A DNA stretch of 37,928 nucleotides from Rhodocyclaceae bacterium (GCA_013388985.1 JACAEF010000036.1:1-37928), one strand, 5' to 3'. Positions 1 through 9,725 are shown, counted from the stretch's first letter. The notes: generated from the sequence alone by a model not told the origin. Numbers and translations are program-made.

Positions 1-118
<118 letters not shown>

Positions 119-132
119 GGCTTGCTTTTTTC

Positions 133-165
133 AACGAAGGGCGGGATAATTCCGCCCTTCGTTTT
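133..165 (+). terminator. Intrinsic terminator after tuf
   Basis: A perfect 12-bp stem (133-144 with 152-163) encloses a 7-base loop and runs straight into a short T-run. It lies 14 bases after the tuf stop and only 39 bases before the rpsJ start. It probably ends or attenuates str-operon transcription. Confidence 0.85.
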
Positions 166-204
166 GAGCCTTTTCAAGGCTTCCTGTTCTTTAAGGATCG
201 TTAC

Positions 205-516
205 ATGCAGAATCAGAAAATCCGTATCCGCCTTAAGGCCTTCGATTATCGATTGATCGATCAGTCGGCGCTTGAAATCGTGGATACCGCTAAACGGACA
301 GGAGCCGTGGTACGCGGGCCTGTGCCGCTGCCGACGCGCATCGAGCGCTTCAATATCTTGCGCTCTCCTCACGTCAATAAGACATCCCGTGATCAGTTCG
401 AGATTCGGACGCATTTGCGTCTCATGGATATCATCGATCCGACCGATAAAACGGTCGATGCGCTGATGAAGCTGGATCTTCCGGCGGGTGTCGATGTAGA
501 AATTAAGTTGCAGTAA
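205..516 (+). CDS. rpsJ: 30S ribosomal protein S10
   Basis: The 103-residue product has the standard S10 length and conserved features such as [15 protein letters not shown] at the N-terminus and the PLPT...[10 protein letters not shown]...FE.RTH core. S10 is a component of the 30S head and, as NusE, also takes part in transcription antitermination. The ATG is preceded by AAGGA (193-197) with 7-base spacing. It is the first gene of the S10 operon and follows the tuf terminator closely, so its promoter must overlap the terminator region or lie upstream. Confidence 0.98.
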   Translation: MQNQKIRIRLKAFDYRLIDQSALEIVDTAKRTGAVVRGPVPLPTRIERFNILRSPHVNKTSRDQFEIRTHLRLMDIIDPTDKTVDALMKLDLPAGVDVEIKLQ

Positions 517-598
517 GGTGTCGATGGGCATCCCGTGCGACGGATGTCCTATCGTCGTTGTTGGCCGGCCAATCGCAGCCGGAAGTTAGGAGAAAAAA

Positions 599-1252
599 AT
601 GAGTCTAGGCCTTGTTGGTCGCAAGGTCGGCATGACGCGCATTTTTACCGAAGACGGTTCTACCGTGCCGGTAACGGTGCTTGATGTGTCGACTAATAGA
701 ATTGCACAGATTAAAAAGCTTGAAGCTGACGGCTATTCAGCAGTGCAGGTAGCGTTTGGTGGACGTAAAGCGTCCCGTGTCAGCAAGCCTGCAGCGGGCC
801 ATTTTGCCAAGGCGGGCATTGAGGCAGCTTCTTCCCTCGTCGAGTTTCGAGTGGAAGAGGCGCATCTGGATGAGTTGAAGGCGGGAGCTCCGCTGGATGC
901 CTCACTATTTTCGGTTGGGCAGTTGGTGGATGTCTCTGGGATCTCGATTGGCAAGGGCTTCGCGGGCTCTATCAAGCGCCATAATTTCGGCTCCAATCGT
1001 GCCTCTCACGGTAATTCTGTATCGCATAACTCGCCTGGCTCCATTTCAATGGCTCAAGACCCAGGTAGGGTATTTCCAGGCAAGCGCATGGCGGGCCATT
1101 TGGGAAATGTCAGAAAGACGATCCAGAATCTACAAATCGTGCGTGTGGATAAGGAGCGTCAGCTATTGCTGATCAAGGGGGCGGTACCGGGTGCGCGTGG
1201 CGGCCAAGTTGTGGTTCGTCCTGCAGTGAAGTCGCAAGCGTCTACCAAGTAA
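599..1252 (+). CDS. rplC: 50S ribosomal protein L3
   Basis: The 217-residue product begins [16 protein letters not shown], the classic L3 start, and carries the central [14 protein letters not shown] and later GKRMAGHLG blocks that reach toward the peptidyl-transferase centre. A strong AGGAG (588-592) lies 6 bases before the ATG. The 82-base gap after rpsJ is longer than most gaps in this operon and contains inverted repeats. Codons such as AGA, ATA and CTA and a local GC content near 43 percent (661-720) contrast with genes beyond 14 kb. Confidence 0.98.
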   Translation: MSLGLVGRKVGMTRIFTEDGSTVPVTVLDVSTNRIAQIKKLEADGYSAVQVAFGGRKASRVSKPAAGHFAKAGIEAASSLVEFRVEEAHLDELKAGAPLDASLFSVGQLVDVSGISIGKGFAGSIKRHNFGSNRASHGNSVSHNSPGSISMAQDPGRVFPGKRMAGHLGNVRKTIQNLQIVRVDKERQLLLIKGAVPGARGGQVVVRPAVKSQASTK

Positions 1253-1261
1253 GAGGTCCTT

Positions 1262-1882
1262 ATGGAACTTAAAATTATCAATGAAGAGGGCCAAGCGGGC
1301 GCGACCATGAGGGTCTCGGATGGGCTTTTTGCTCGGGAATACAATGAGCCGCTGGTGCATCAATTAGTTGTTGCTTATCAAGCGAATGCGCGTTCCGGTA
1401 ATCGTGCGCAACTAAACCGATCTGAAGTTCGGCATAGCACCAAAAAGCCATGGCGGCAGAAGGGTACGGGGCGCGCCCGGGCGGGTATGACGTCTAGTCC
1501 TTTATGGCGGGGTGGCGGCCGGATTTTCCCAAATAGCCCGGAAGAGAACTTCTCGCAAAAAATCAACCGGAAAATGTATAGGGCCGGACTGGCTGCGATC
1601 CTCTCGCAATTGGCGCGCGAGGATCGGTTGGCTGTAGTCGAGGAGTTTCAGGTAAGTGCTCCGAAAACCCGACTTGTCGCGGAAAAACTCAAGAAAATGG
1701 GGCTGGAATCGGTGCTGCTGGTTACGGACGATCTGAATGAAAACCTGATACTGGCTACGCGCAATCTTCCGAATGTGCTTGCATTGGAACCCAAGCATGC
1801 CGATCCATTGTCTTTGATCCGTTTCCCGCGGGTTTTGATGACAAAGGGTGCGGTATCCAAACTCGAGGAGATGTTCGCATGA
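1262..1882 (+). CDS. rplD: 50S ribosomal protein L4
   Basis: The 206-residue product has the L4 hallmark extended loop ([22 protein letters not shown], then KGTGRARAG and PLWRGGG), which lines the nascent-peptide tunnel. Length fits the family (about 201-206). In E. coli L4 represses the S10 operon by binding its leader; whether that holds here is not known. GAGGT precedes the start. The last codons overlap the rplW start by 4 bases (ATGA), which implies translational coupling. Confidence 0.98.
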   Translation: MELKIINEEGQAGATMRVSDGLFAREYNEPLVHQLVVAYQANARSGNRAQLNRSEVRHSTKKPWRQKGTGRARAGMTSSPLWRGGGRIFPNSPEENFSQKINRKMYRAGLAAILSQLAREDRLAVVEEFQVSAPKTRLVAEKLKKMGLESVLLVTDDLNENLILATRNLPNVLALEPKHADPLSLIRFPRVLMTKGAVSKLEEMFA

Positions 1883-2193
1883 GCAACAATGGATACAGCC
1901 AGGAAAGATTGATGCAAGTGCTTTTAGCGCCACAGGTTTCCGAAAAGGCGACCATGCTAGCGGATAAGGCAAACCAAGTGGTCTTCATCGTGGCGCCTGA
2001 CGCTACCAAGCCTGAAATCAAGGCTGCTGTCGAGATGCTTTTCAAGGTGAAAGTGGGGGCTGTCCAAGTGGCTAATGCCAAGGGCAAGGTCAAGCGTTTC
2101 GGCCGTTTCACCGGACGGCGCAGCAACCTTCGTAAGGCGTTCGTCTCGCTCCTGCCTGGTCAGGAAATCAACTTTGCTGAAGGGGTTGCGTAA
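1879..2193 (+). CDS. rplW: 50S ribosomal protein L23
   Basis: The 104-residue product contains [19 protein letters not shown], then the [17 protein letters not shown] segment and the basic [16 protein letters not shown] tail typical of L23. L23 sits at the tunnel exit and docks trigger factor and SRP. The start overlaps the rplD stop (ATGA), and its own stop overlaps the rplB ATG by one base (TAATG), so the three genes are tightly coupled. Confidence 0.98.
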   Translation: MSNNGYSQERLMQVLLAPQVSEKATMLADKANQVVFIVAPDATKPEIKAAVEMLFKVKVGAVQVANAKGKVKRFGRFTGRRSNLRKAFVSLLPGQEINFAEGVA

Positions 2194-3020
2194 TGGCGAT
2201 CATCAAAGTCAAGCCAACATCAGCCGGCAGGCGCGCCCTCGTCAAGATCGTCAATAAGGAGCTTCACAAAGGGGGTTCCTTTCCGGCTCTGACGGAAAAG
2301 AAAGCTAGCAAGGCGGGGCGTAACAACCATGGCCACATTACGACGCGTCACAAAGGTGGCGGTCACAAGCAGCACTATCGCATCATCGATTTCAAGCGCA
2401 ACAAGGATGGAGTTGTAGCAAAAGTCGAGCGTTTGGAATATGACCCGAACCGTTCGGCAAATATCGCATTGCTTTGTTATGCTGACGGCGAGAGGCGATA
2501 CATCATTGCACCACGGGGCTTACAGGTTGGGCAGGAAGTGATCAGCGGTCCTGAAGCTCCGATCAAACCGGGCAATACATTGCCCATTCGTAACATTCCC
2601 GTGGGCAGTACGATTCACTGTATCGAATTGATGCCCGGGAAAGGGGCCCAGATGGCTCGCGCTGCAGGCTCGTCGGTGCAGCTGCTTGCTCGGGAAGGCG
2701 CTTATGCCCAGGTACGTTTGCGGTCGGGTGAGATTCGTCGTGTCCATGTCGATTGTCGTGCCACGATTGGTGAAGTAGGCAATGAAGAACACAATCTTCG
2801 TAAGATTGGCAAGGCAGGGGCGAATCGTTGGCGCGGTATCCGTCCAACAGTACGTGGTGTTGCGATGAACCCAATCGACCACCCGCATGGTGGTGGTGAG
2901 GGGCGCACCGGCGAGGGACGTGTTCCCGTCAGCCCTTGGGGGCAACCGACCAAGGGATATCGTACCCGCAGCAACAAGCGCACTGACAACATGATCGTAC
3001 AGCGCCGTCACAAGCGATAA
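2193..3020 (+). CDS. rplB: 50S ribosomal protein L2
   Basis: The 275-residue product matches L2 throughout. [19 protein letters not shown] lies near residue 55, and the conserved C-terminal block around [13 protein letters not shown] contains the histidine associated with peptidyl-transferase function. L2 binds 23S rRNA and is needed for subunit association. The gene starts on the last base of rplW and is followed by rpsS after 14 bases. Confidence 0.99.
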   Translation: MAIIKVKPTSAGRRALVKIVNKELHKGGSFPALTEKKASKAGRNNHGHITTRHKGGGHKQHYRIIDFKRNKDGVVAKVERLEYDPNRSANIALLCYADGERRYIIAPRGLQVGQEVISGPEAPIKPGNTLPIRNIPVGSTIHCIELMPGKGAQMARAAGSSVQLLAREGAYAQVRLRSGEIRRVHVDCRATIGEVGNEEHNLRKIGKAGANRWRGIRPTVRGVAMNPIDHPHGGGEGRTGEGRVPVSPWGQPTKGYRTRSNKRTDNMIVQRRHKR

Positions 3021-3034
3021 GAGGTGATAAATAA

Positions 3035-3313
3035 ATGGCTCGTTCTATCAAAAAAGGCCCCTTCGTAGATGATCACCTTCTGAAGAAGGTGGAAGCAGCA
3101 CGGGCTTCAAATGACAAGCGTCCAATCAAGACATGGTCGCGACGCTCTACGATCCTGCCTGAGTTTATCGGATTGACGATCGCAGTCCATAACGGCAAGC
3201 AGCATATCCCGGTATATGTGTCGGAAAACATGATTGGCCATAAATTGGGGGAGTTCGCCCTCACTCGCACATTCAAGGGGCATGCTGCTGGTAAGAAAGC
3301 GGCGAAAAAGTAA
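3035..3313 (+). CDS. rpsS: 30S ribosomal protein S19
   Basis: The 92-residue product begins [20 protein letters not shown] and includes [14 protein letters not shown] and [15 protein letters not shown], all diagnostic of S19, which forms the 30S head with S13. The length is normal. A GAGGTGA Shine-Dalgarno-like element lies in the 14-base gap after rplB. Confidence 0.98.
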   Translation: MARSIKKGPFVDDHLLKKVEAARASNDKRPIKTWSRRSTILPEFIGLTIAVHNGKQHIPVYVSENMIGHKLGEFALTRTFKGHAAGKKAAKK

Positions 3314-3327
3314 AAGGATCTTTGAGA

Positions 3328-3657
3328 ATGGAAACTAACGCGGTATTGCGGGGAGTGCGGTTATCTGCACAGAAAGGCCGCCTAGTGGCTGATCTCGTGC
3401 GTGGTAAGACCGTCGATCAGGCGCTGAATATTCTTGCTTTCACCCCTAAAAAAGGGGCCGGCATTGTCAAAAAGGTACTCGAATCAGCCATTGCAAATGC
3501 AGAACATAACGATGGCGCGGACATCGATGTCCTGAAAGTGACGCGTATCCATGTAGAGCAAGGTCCGGTGTTGAAGCGATTTACAGCGCGCGCCAAAGGA
3601 CGCGGGAACCGTATCAGCAAACAAACTTGTCACATCTATGTGACGGTCGGGGATTAA
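3328..3657 (+). CDS. rplV: 50S ribosomal protein L22
   Basis: I take the ATG at 3328, giving 109 residues that begin [22 protein letters not shown]; the TTG two codons upstream is less likely because AAGGA at 3314-3318 suits the ATG. The product has the L22 core ([12 protein letters not shown]) and the beta-hairpin region ([16 protein letters not shown]) that reaches into the exit tunnel. Length is close to the 110 residues of E. coli L22. Confidence 0.97.
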   Translation: METNAVLRGVRLSAQKGRLVADLVRGKTVDQALNILAFTPKKGAGIVKKVLESAIANAEHNDGADIDVLKVTRIHVEQGPVLKRFTARAKGRGNRISKQTCHIYVTVGD

Positions 3658-3666
3658 GGAAAAGTC

Positions 3667-4542
3667 ATGGGACAAAAAATTCATCCGATCGGCTTTCGTC
3701 TTTCTGTCACGCGCGATTGGTCATCCCGTTGGTTTGCCAATACGAAGTCGTTTCCCGTGATGCTGAGAGAAGACATTGCGGTGCGCGAGTACATCAAGAA
3801 GAAATTGGCGCATGCCTCGATCGGGCGCGTGGTGATCGAACGTCCGGCAAAGAATGCGCGTGTCACCGTCCATAGCGCCCGACCGGGAGTAGTTATTGGT
3901 AAGAAGGGTGAAGACATCGAGCAACTCAAGCAAGATCTGCAACGGCGCATGGGAGTGCCCGTACATGTAAGCATTGAGGAGATTCGCAAGCCTGAGATCG
4001 ATGCGCAACTGATTGCAGATTCGATCGCGCAACAACTCGAAAAGCGCATCATGTTCCGCCGGGCGATGAAGCGGGCTATGCAAAATGCGATGCGGCTGGG
4101 TGCCCAAGGCATCAAGATCATGAGCTCCGGGCGTCTAAACGGTGCAGAGATCGCTCGCACCGAATGGTACCGAGAAGGGCGTGTTCCTCTTCATACCCTG
4201 CGCGCCGAGATTGACTACGGTACTTCCGAAGCCAAAACGACTTACGGGGTTATCGGTATCAAAGTCTGGGTATTCAAAGGCGAGGCGACTGGACGCGAGG
4301 AGGCCGCTGTGCCCCCGGTCCAGGAGAGAGAAGAGCCGGCGAAACGACCAAAGCGTCAAAGCAAGGCTTCAGGTGCTGCGGCTGAATCCGAGGCTAAGCC
4401 TGCGGCTGTGAAACCTCACAAGAAGCCTGACACAACCCCAGCAGAAGCCAAGGCAGGAACCGAGGCTCCAAAGCCGACTGCAAAAAGAGTGCGTAAAACT
4501 TCGGCTGCCCAACCTGTTGCGGGCAAAGAAGTCAAGGAGTGA
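3667..4542 (+). CDS. rpsC: 30S ribosomal protein S3 with extended C-terminus
   Basis: Residues 1 to about 211 are a complete S3: the [12 protein letters not shown] start, the KH-domain [12 protein letters not shown] motif, and the C-terminal [19 protein letters not shown] and [15 protein letters not shown]3 shapes the mRNA entry channel and has helicase-like activity. The protein then continues about 80 residues as a low-complexity tail rich in Lys, Ala, Pro, Glu and Thr, reaching 291 residues, against 233 in E. coli. The tail is in frame with a clean stop and feeds a Shine-Dalgarno for rplP, so it looks genuine. AAGGA precedes the ATG. Confidence 0.97.
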   Translation: MGQKIHPIGFRLSVTRDWSSRWFANTKSFPVMLREDIAVREYIKKKLAHASIGRVVIERPAKNARVTVHSARPGVVIGKKGEDIEQLKQDLQRRMGVPVHVSIEEIRKPEIDAQLIADSIAQQLEKRIMFRRAMKRAMQNAMRLGAQGIKIMSSGRLNGAEIARTEWYREGRVPLHTLRAEIDYGTSEAKTTYGVIGIKVWVFKGEATGREEAAVPPVQEREEPAKRPKRQSKASGAAAESEAKPAAVKPHKKPDTTPAEAKAGTEAPKPTAKRVRKTSAAQPVAGKEVKE

Positions 4543-4546
4543 TTAA

Positions 4547-4960
4547 ATGCTGCAACCAGCTCGCAGAAAATATCGTAAAGAGCATAAAGGCCGCAATACC
4601 GGCTTGGCAACGCGTGGTGCCACCGTGAGTTTTGGTGAATACGGGCTCAAGGCTATAGGCCGTGGCCGACTCACGGCTCGACAGATCGAAGCCGCGCGCC
4701 GTGCTATGACTCGCCACATCAAGCGGGGGGGCAGAATTTGGATCAGGATTTTCCCGGACAAGCCCATTTCCAAGAAGCCAGCCGAGGTCCGGATGGGGAA
4801 CGGCAAAGGCAACCCGGAATATTGGGTAGCCGAGATTCAGCCTGGCAAAGTGCTTTATGAAATGGATGGAGTAGATGAGGCATTGGCACGGGAGGCATTC
4901 GCGCTTGCTGCCGCAAAACTACCTATATCCACCACCTTTGTTACACGTCACTTGGGATAA
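4547..4960 (+). CDS. rplP: 50S ribosomal protein L16
   Basis: The 137-residue product shows L16 signatures: [17 protein letters not shown] at the start, [20 protein letters not shown], and [19 protein letters not shown]16 helps position tRNA in the A and P sites. The Shine-Dalgarno AAGGAG is formed by the final codons of rpsC, 4 bases upstream of the gap, which favours coupling. Confidence 0.98.
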   Translation: MLQPARRKYRKEHKGRNTGLATRGATVSFGEYGLKAIGRGRLTARQIEAARRAMTRHIKRGGRIWIRIFPDKPISKKPAEVRMGNGKGNPEYWVAEIQPGKVLYEMDGVDEALAREAFALAAAKLPISTTFVTRHLG

Positions 4961-4963
4961 GCA

Positions 4964-5158
4964 ATGAAAGCCAGTGAATTGAGGATGAAGAGCGTAGAAG
5001 AGCTCGGTAAGGAGCTAATTGAGCTGCGCAAGGCGCAGTTTTCGTTGCGGATGCAGTTGGCTACTCAACAATCGAACAACACCGCTCAGCTGGGCAAGTT
5101 GCGTAAGGATGTTGCGCGAATCAAGACAATCCTGAGTGAAAGGGTCATGGCCAAATGA
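4964..5158 (+). CDS. rpmC: 50S ribosomal protein L29
   Basis: The 64-residue, mostly helical product starts [18 protein letters not shown] and contains [16 protein letters not shown] and [12 protein letters not shown], typical of L29 at the tunnel exit beside L23. It follows rplP by 3 bases, and its stop overlaps the rpsQ ATG by 4 bases. Confidence 0.97.
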   Translation: MKASELRMKSVEELGKELIELRKAQFSLRMQLATQQSNNTAQLGKLRKDVARIKTILSERVMAK

Positions 5159-5424
5159 ATGAGACCAGCAAGGCTATGCGCCGCACGCTTGAAGGGCGGG
5201 TGGTGAGCGACAAAATGCAAAAGACCGTTACGGTATTGATCGAGCGTCGCGTAAAACACCCAGTGATTGGGAAAGTGATCATTCGCTCGAAGAAATACCA
5301 CGCTCATGTCGAGGGTTTTGAGGCAGCGGCTGGTGACCTGGTACAGATCGAGGAATGCGCACCGGTTTCCAAGACCAAGGCATGGCGTGTCAGCAAAGTA
5401 ATTCAAAAGGCGGTCGAGGCGTAA
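5155..5424 (+). CDS. rpsQ: 30S ribosomal protein S17
   Basis: The 89-residue product has the S17 OB-fold signatures [25 protein letters not shown] and, later, [20 protein letters not shown]; the first block is continuous in the sequence at residues 12-36. S17 is a primary 16S rRNA-binding protein. It is the last gene of the S10 operon: the start overlaps rpmC (ATGA), and a 157-base gap with a promoter follows. Confidence 0.97.
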   Translation: MNETSKAMRRTLEGRVVSDKMQKTVTVLIERRVKHPVIGKVIIRSKKYHAHVEGFEAAAGDLVQIEECAPVSKTKAWRVSKVIQKAVEA

Positions 5425-5432
5425 CTTTTTTC

Positions 5433-5460
5433 TTGACACCCGGCGCGGGGCGGTTATAAT
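5433..5460 (+). promoter_or_regulatory. Consensus sigma-70 promoter for the spc operon
   Basis: TTGACA at 5433-5438 and TATAAT at 5455-5460 are separated by 16 bp; both hexamers match the consensus perfectly. The element starts 9 bases after the rpsQ stop and lies about 120 bp before rplN, the same place as the spc promoter in E. coli. Transcription would begin near 5467. The remaining leader (to 5581) holds short hairpin-capable repeats such as CCGG...CCGG (5479-5498) and CCCC...GGGG around 5510-5525. Confidence 0.85.
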
Positions 5461-5581
5461 CCCGCTCCTTTATTTCTTCCGGTAAGTATATCTGCCGGTT
5501 CTAGTATCCCCTGGCTTTCTGTGGGGTCCAAAACTGACTGTGCCTACATGCGTAGGGGCAGGAGAAGTTGGAGATATGTAG

Positions 5582-5950
5582 ATGATTCAAATGCAAACCC
5601 GGCTGGATGTGGCCGACAATACCGGTGCTCGCTCGGTGATGTGTATCAAGGTGATGGGGGGTTCCAAGCGTCGTTATGCAGGAATCGGGGACATCATCAA
5701 GGTCAGCGTCAAAGATGCGGCGCCTCGTGGTCGTGTAAAAAAAGGCGAAGTTTACAGTGCTGTCGTCGTAAGGACGGCTAAGGGCGTGCGCCGTCAAGAT
5801 GGTTCTTTGATTCGGTTTGACAGTAATGCAGCGGTGTTGCTCAACAACAAACTGGAGCCGATTGGCACGCGTATTTTTGGCCCGGTAACGCGTGAATTGC
5901 GGACAGAGCGTTTCATGAAGATTGTTTCGCTGGCCCCGGAAGTCTTGTAA
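5582..5950 (+). CDS. rplN: 50S ribosomal protein L14
   Basis: The 122-residue product is the standard L14 length, with [21 protein letters not shown] read as [18 protein letters not shown] and VMCIKV, then [14 protein letters not shown] and [12 protein letters not shown]14 binds near L19 and contacts the small subunit. The start has GGAG (5570-5573) at 8-base spacing. Immediately before it lies an ATG-TAG pair, so the bases read ATG TAG ATG. It is the first gene of the spc operon. Confidence 0.98.
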   Translation: MIQMQTRLDVADNTGARSVMCIKVMGGSKRRYAGIGDIIKVSVKDAAPRGRVKKGEVYSAVVVRTAKGVRRQDGSLIRFDSNAAVLLNNKLEPIGTRIFGPVTRELRTERFMKIVSLAPEVL

Positions 5951-5985
5951 TACGGCGGACTGCTTTGTGGCTCAGGAGCGGGAAT

Positions 5986-6303
5986 ATGGAAAAAATTCGT
6001 AAAGGCGATGAGGTGGTCGTAATCGCTGGCCGTGACAAAGGAAGAAGGGGCACGGTAGTGCAGTGTTTGGCAGGTGATCGCCTAGTCGTTGGGGGGGTCA
6101 ATCGTGTCAAAAAACATACGCGCCCTAACCCCATGAAAGGTCAGCCTGGTGGCATTCTTGAAAAAGAAATGCCTATTCATGTCTCGAATGTGGCTTTGTT
6201 CAATCCGAACACGCAGAAAGCCGATCGTGTCGGGTTCAAGGTGCTCGAGGATGGCACCAAGGTGCGAGTATTCAAATCGACCGGCGAGCTGGTGAAGGCG
6301 TAA
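5986..6303 (+). CDS. rplX: 50S ribosomal protein L24
   Basis: I choose the ATG at 5986, giving 105 residues that begin [19 protein letters not shown], the KOW-type start of L24; a longer frame would add seven unrelated residues. AGGAG at 5974-5978 supports this start. Further family features are [15 protein letters not shown] and the [17 protein letters not shown] block. L24 is an assembly initiator protein for the 50S subunit. Confidence 0.97.
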   Translation: MEKIRKGDEVVVIAGRDKGRRGTVVQCLAGDRLVVGGVNRVKKHTRPNPMKGQPGGILEKEMPIHVSNVALFNPNTQKADRVGFKVLEDGTKVRVFKSTGELVKA

Positions 6304-6313
6304 GGAAGTTCCC

Positions 6314-6856
6314 ATGGCACGTTTGCAAGAATTTTATCGGCAAGAAGTTGTCCCGAATTTGCGGGAACAGTTCAAATATGCCTCCATCATGGAGGTTCCT
6401 CGGATCACGAAGATCACGCTAAACATGGGTGTTGGTGAAGCGGTCGCGGATAAAAAGGTTTTGGAAAATGCCGTTGCCGACATGACGAAAATCGCGGGGC
6501 AGAAGCCGGTGGTGACGAAGGCGAGGAAGGCGATCGCGGGTTTCAAGATTCGCGAAGGCTATCCTATCGGTTGCATGGTGACGCTGCGTGGCGCGCGCAT
6601 GTACGAATTTCTCGATCGGTTCATAAGCATTGCCATTCCGCGTATTCGTGACTTTCGTGGGGTGCCTGGAAACAAAGGGTTCGATGGGCGCGGTAATTAC
6701 AATATCGGCGTCAAAGAGCAGATCATTTTTCCGGAAATCGAGTATGACAAGATCGATGCGTTGCGGGGGATGAACATCAGCATAACCACAACGGCCAAAA
6801 CCGATGCGGAGGCAAAGGCTTTGCTTTCGGCATTCAAATTCCCGTTCAAGAATTGA
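6314..6856 (+). CDS. rplE: 50S ribosomal protein L5
   Basis: The 180-residue product has [20 protein letters not shown], the [19 protein letters not shown] block and the C-terminal [22 protein letters not shown], all typical of L5, which binds 5S rRNA and contacts P-site tRNA. TAAGGA formed by the rplX stop precedes the ATG. In E. coli the S8 repressor binds spc mRNA near this start; I did not identify such a structure here. Confidence 0.98.
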   Translation: MARLQEFYRQEVVPNLREQFKYASIMEVPRITKITLNMGVGEAVADKKVLENAVADMTKIAGQKPVVTKARKAIAGFKIREGYPIGCMVTLRGARMYEFLDRFISIAIPRIRDFRGVPGNKGFDGRGNYNIGVKEQIIFPEIEYDKIDALRGMNISITTTAKTDAEAKALLSAFKFPFKN

Positions 6857-6863
6857 GTGACTC

Positions 6864-7169
6864 ATGGCGAAACTTGCACTTAAAAATCGTGAAGCGAAAC
6901 GGGCGCGGCTGGTAGAGAAGTATGCCGCCAAGCGTGCTGAATTGAAGGCGATCATTGACAATGCCAAGCTGAGCGATGAGGAGCGCATGCAGGCTCGGCT
7001 CAGTCTGCAATTGCTACCGCGCAATTCCAGTCCGGTGCGGCAACGCAACCGTTGTGTGCTGACGGGTCGTCCGCGTGGTGTATTCAGGAAATTTGGCCTG
7101 TGTCGTAACAAGCTTCGTGACATTGCCATGCGTGGCGAGGTTCCGGGCATGATCAAGGCGAGCTGGTGA
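6864..7169 (+). CDS. rpsN: 30S ribosomal protein S14 (long, zinc-free type)
   Basis: The 101-residue product is the long form of S14. It contains [20 protein letters not shown] and the C-terminal [11 protein letters not shown], and lacks the paired CxxC zinc motif of the short 61-residue form. S14 is part of the 30S head. It lies 7 bases after rplE with only a weak ribosome-binding site. Confidence 0.97.
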   Translation: MAKLALKNREAKRARLVEKYAAKRAELKAIIDNAKLSDEERMQARLSLQLLPRNSSPVRQRNRCVLTGRPRGVFRKFGLCRNKLRDIAMRGEVPGMIKASW

Positions 7170-7179
7170 GGAGCTGACG

Positions 7180-7575
7180 ATGAGCATGACAGATCCGATC
7201 GCCGATATGCTGACTCGTATAAGAAATGGGCAGATGGCCGAGAAACTCTCCGTCTCAATGCCATCCTCGAAAATCAAAGAAGCGATAGCCAGGGTGCTAT
7301 TGGACGAGGGATATATCGAAGATTTCTCGGTTCGCAAAGAGGGTGCCAAGGCAGAGCTCGACATTAGGTTGAAGTATTACGCAGGCCGTCCTGTGATAGA
7401 GCGCTTGGAGCGGGTGTCACGCCCTGGGCTGCGCGTGTATCGTGGCAAGGAAGAATTACCCAAGGTCATGAATGGATTGGGTGTCGCCATAGTCTCCACT
7501 CCCAAGGGAGTGATGACTGATCGCAAGGCACGCAGCGTCAATGTTGGCGGCGAAGTGCTTTGTATCGTGGCGTAA
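7180..7575 (+). CDS. rpsH: 30S ribosomal protein S8
   Basis: The 131-residue product begins [18 protein letters not shown] and ends with the S8 signature [22 protein letters not shown] (the final 22 residues, from residue 110). S8 binds the central domain of 16S rRNA and in E. coli represses the spc operon. GAGGAG precedes the ATG. Confidence 0.98.
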   Translation: MSMTDPIADMLTRIRNGQMAEKLSVSMPSSKIKEAIARVLLDEGYIEDFSVRKEGAKAELDIRLKYYAGRPVIERLERVSRPGLRVYRGKEELPKVMNGLGVAIVSTPKGVMTDRKARSVNVGGEVLCIVA

Positions 7576-7585
7576 GGAGTAGGCT

Positions 7586-8119
7586 ATGTCCCGTATCGCC
7601 AAGAATCCAGTTGTGCTCCCCAAGGGGGTCGAAGTCCTGCTGTCGGGGAATGAGATTACCGTCAAAGGACCCTTGGGGGCATTGACCCAATCAGTATTAC
7701 CGTCTGTCGAGGTTCGCCTCGACGAGGGTAGCATTCGTTGCGCAGCCCTTAAAGGCAAGCCCGAGGCTTCTGCCATGTCGGGCACGATGCGCGCACTGTT
7801 GAATAACATGGTGATCGGCGTCACCAAGGGGTTCGAAAAGAAGCTGACGCTAGTCGGAGTTGGTTATAAGGCGCAGGCGCAGGGGAACAAGCTCAATCTC
7901 TCATTGGGCTTTTCTCACCCGGTGGTGCACGAAATGCCCAATGGGATCAAGGTCGAGACGCCGACTCAAACCGAGATTCTCGTCAAAGGCATCGATAAGC
8001 AGTTAGTCGGCCAGGTGGCAGCAGAGTTGCGTGCTTATCGTTCTCCGGAACCTTACAAGGGCAAAGGCATCCGCTATGCGGATGAGATCGTGGCTATCAA
8101 GGAAACCAAGAAGAAATAA
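7586..8119 (+). CDS. rplF: 50S ribosomal protein L6
   Basis: The 177-residue product has both L6 repeats and the C-terminal signature [20 protein letters not shown]. Early residues [17 protein letters not shown] are typical. L6 lies near the sarcin-ricin loop. AAGGAG (7574-7579 region) precedes the ATG. Confidence 0.98.
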   Translation: MSRIAKNPVVLPKGVEVLLSGNEITVKGPLGALTQSVLPSVEVRLDEGSIRCAALKGKPEASAMSGTMRALLNNMVIGVTKGFEKKLTLVGVGYKAQAQGNKLNLSLGFSHPVVHEMPNGIKVETPTQTEILVKGIDKQLVGQVAAELRAYRSPEPYKGKGIRYADEIVAIKETKKK

Positions 8120-8150
8120 TTCTTCTCGGCGCTTTTTTTAAGGGCTATTC

Positions 8151-8504
8151 ATGAACAAAAAAGAATCTCGCTTGCGCAGGGCGCGCAAAACCCGCGCCAA
8201 GATTGCGGAGTTGAAGATTGCGCGTTTGTGCGTCCATCGCTCGAATTGTCATATTTATGCGCAGGTTTATTCGGGTAGTGGTAATCAGGTTCTTGCTGCT
8301 GCCTCTTCCGTTGAGCCTCAAATGCGCGCGGCCATTCCTAATGGCGGTAACGTCGAGGCAGCCAAGGCAGTCGGAAAATTGATCGCCGAGCGCGCGTTGG
8401 CAAAAGGCATCCAAGAAGTCGCGTTTGATCGTTCCGGCTTTAAATATCATGGACGAGTCAAGGCGCTGGCGGAGGCGGCCCGCGAGAACGGACTCAAGTT
8501 TTAA
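8151..8504 (+). CDS. rplR: 50S ribosomal protein L18
   Basis: The 117-residue product carries the L18 features [34 protein letters not shown] and [21 protein letters not shown]18 binds 5S rRNA with L5. The 31-base gap after rplF contains a T-run, with AAGGG as a moderate ribosome-binding site before the ATG. Confidence 0.98.
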   Translation: MNKKESRLRRARKTRAKIAELKIARLCVHRSNCHIYAQVYSGSGNQVLAAASSVEPQMRAAIPNGGNVEAAKAVGKLIAERALAKGIQEVAFDRSGFKYHGRVKALAEAARENGLKF

Positions 8505-8526
8505 CGTCGGTTGAAAGAGCGAAATA

Positions 8527-9057
8527 ATGGCGAAACCGCAGACCAAGAAGCAGCAGCAAGCCAGCGAGGAGCGTGATGATGGCTTGCGTGAAAAAATGGT
8601 GGCGATCAATCGTGTCACCAAGGTAGTGAAAGGTGGGCGAATTCTCGGATTCGCGGCGCTGACCGTCGTGGGTGATGGCGATGGTGGGATTGGCATGGGC
8701 AAAGGCAAGGCGCGCGAGGTTCCTGTAGCCGTGCAAAAAGCCATGGATGAAGCTCGCCGCAAACTGACGAAAGTCAGTCTCAATCAGGGCACTTTGCACC
8801 ACCCCGTGGTTGGGAAACACGGTGCGACAACGGTCCTGATGTCACCTGCGGCAGCGGGTACTGGAGTCATCGCGGGCGGACCAATGCGGGCAGTTTTCGA
8901 AGTGATGGGCGTTACTGACGTCGTTGCCAAGGCGATTGGATCGACCAATCCCTATAACCTCGTGCGTGCAACGATCAAGGGTCTGATGGCGATGAGCACT
9001 CCAGCGGAGATCGCCGCTAAGCGCGGTAAGACCGTTCAGGAAATTCTGGGAGCCTGA
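8527..9057 (+). CDS. rpsE: 30S ribosomal protein S5
   Basis: The 176-residue product begins [11 protein letters not shown] and then [19 protein letters not shown], followed by [18 protein letters not shown] and the C-terminal block from [17 protein letters not shown]. These are the double-stranded RNA-binding and fold signatures of S5, which affects decoding accuracy and mRNA entry. The stop is 2 bases from the rpmD start. Confidence 0.98.
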   Translation: MAKPQTKKQQQASEERDDGLREKMVAINRVTKVVKGGRILGFAALTVVGDGDGGIGMGKGKAREVPVAVQKAMDEARRKLTKVSLNQGTLHHPVVGKHGATTVLMSPAAAGTGVIAGGPMRAVFEVMGVTDVVAKAIGSTNPYNLVRATIKGLMAMSTPAEIAAKRGKTVQEILGA

Positions 9058-9059
9058 AC

Positions 9060-9242
9060 ATGAGTGAAAAGAAGATCAAGGTCACGCTGATCAGAAGCCT
9101 CATCGGCACCAAGCAGGATCATCGTGCTACCGTCCGCGGACTGGGCCTGTCGCGTCTTAATCAAACCAGAGAGCTTCAAGACACTGCTGCCGTACGCGGA
9201 ATGCTGAAAAAGGTTGCTTACCTCGTGAAGTTTGAAGGATAA
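9060..9242 (+). CDS. rpmD: 50S ribosomal protein L30
   Basis: The 60-residue product contains [20 protein letters not shown] and [18 protein letters not shown], the short-form L30 pattern. GGGAG at the end of rpsE serves as ribosome-binding site. L30 is absent from some lineages but usual in this position in proteobacteria. Confidence 0.97.
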   Translation: MSEKKIKVTLIRSLIGTKQDHRATVRGLGLSRLNQTRELQDTAAVRGMLKKVAYLVKFEG

Positions 9243-9245
9243 AAC

Positions 9246-9692
9246 ATGCGTCTCAATAACCTGAAACCGGCTGATGGCGCCAAGCGTGCATCCAAGCGGG
9301 TCGGTCGTGGAATCGGTAGTGGTCTGGGCAAAACGGCCGGACGCGGTCACAAAGGACAGAAGTCGCGTGCGGGCGGTTTCCACAAGGTTGGGTTCGAGGG
9401 TGGCCAGATGCCCTTGCAACGTCGTTTGCCGAAACGCGGTTTCGTTTCTCTGACCGCTGGTAAGCATGCAGAGGTGCGGTTGTCCGATCTCGAGAAACTT
9501 CCGGTCGAAGATATCGATTTGCTCACCCTGATGCAAGCAGGGATCGTTCCCTATGGGAGTCTGTCGGCAAAAGTAATCCTGTCCGGAAAATTGTCGCGGA
9601 AGATCAATCTGAAAGGGGTGGGAGCCACCAAGGGCGCTCGTGCAGCAATCGAGGCTGCTGGAGGAAGCGTCGCAGAGATTGCAGCTGCATGA
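9246..9692 (+). CDS. rplO: 50S ribosomal protein L15
   Basis: The 148-residue product begins [20 protein letters not shown] and continues with the Gly/Lys-rich [13 protein letters not shown] region and [18 protein letters not shown], then a GA-rich C-terminal domain. These are L15 signatures; L15 is an assembly protein of the 50S core. It precedes secY by 33 bases. Confidence 0.98.
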   Translation: MRLNNLKPADGAKRASKRVGRGIGSGLGKTAGRGHKGQKSRAGGFHKVGFEGGQMPLQRRLPKRGFVSLTAGKHAEVRLSDLEKLPVEDIDLLTLMQAGIVPYGSLSAKVILSGKLSRKINLKGVGATKGARAAIEAAGGSVAEIAAA

Positions 9693-9725
9693 CAGTCTTC
9701 TGAACAACCGGTGGGGAAATAACTA

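Noticed and set aside
8109-8139. Stem AGAAGAA/TTCTTCT followed by a T-run after rplF, possible internal terminator
   Set aside because: The stem is weak, lies inside the rplF end, and is separated from the T-run by six bases; a full stop in mid-operon would be unlikely.
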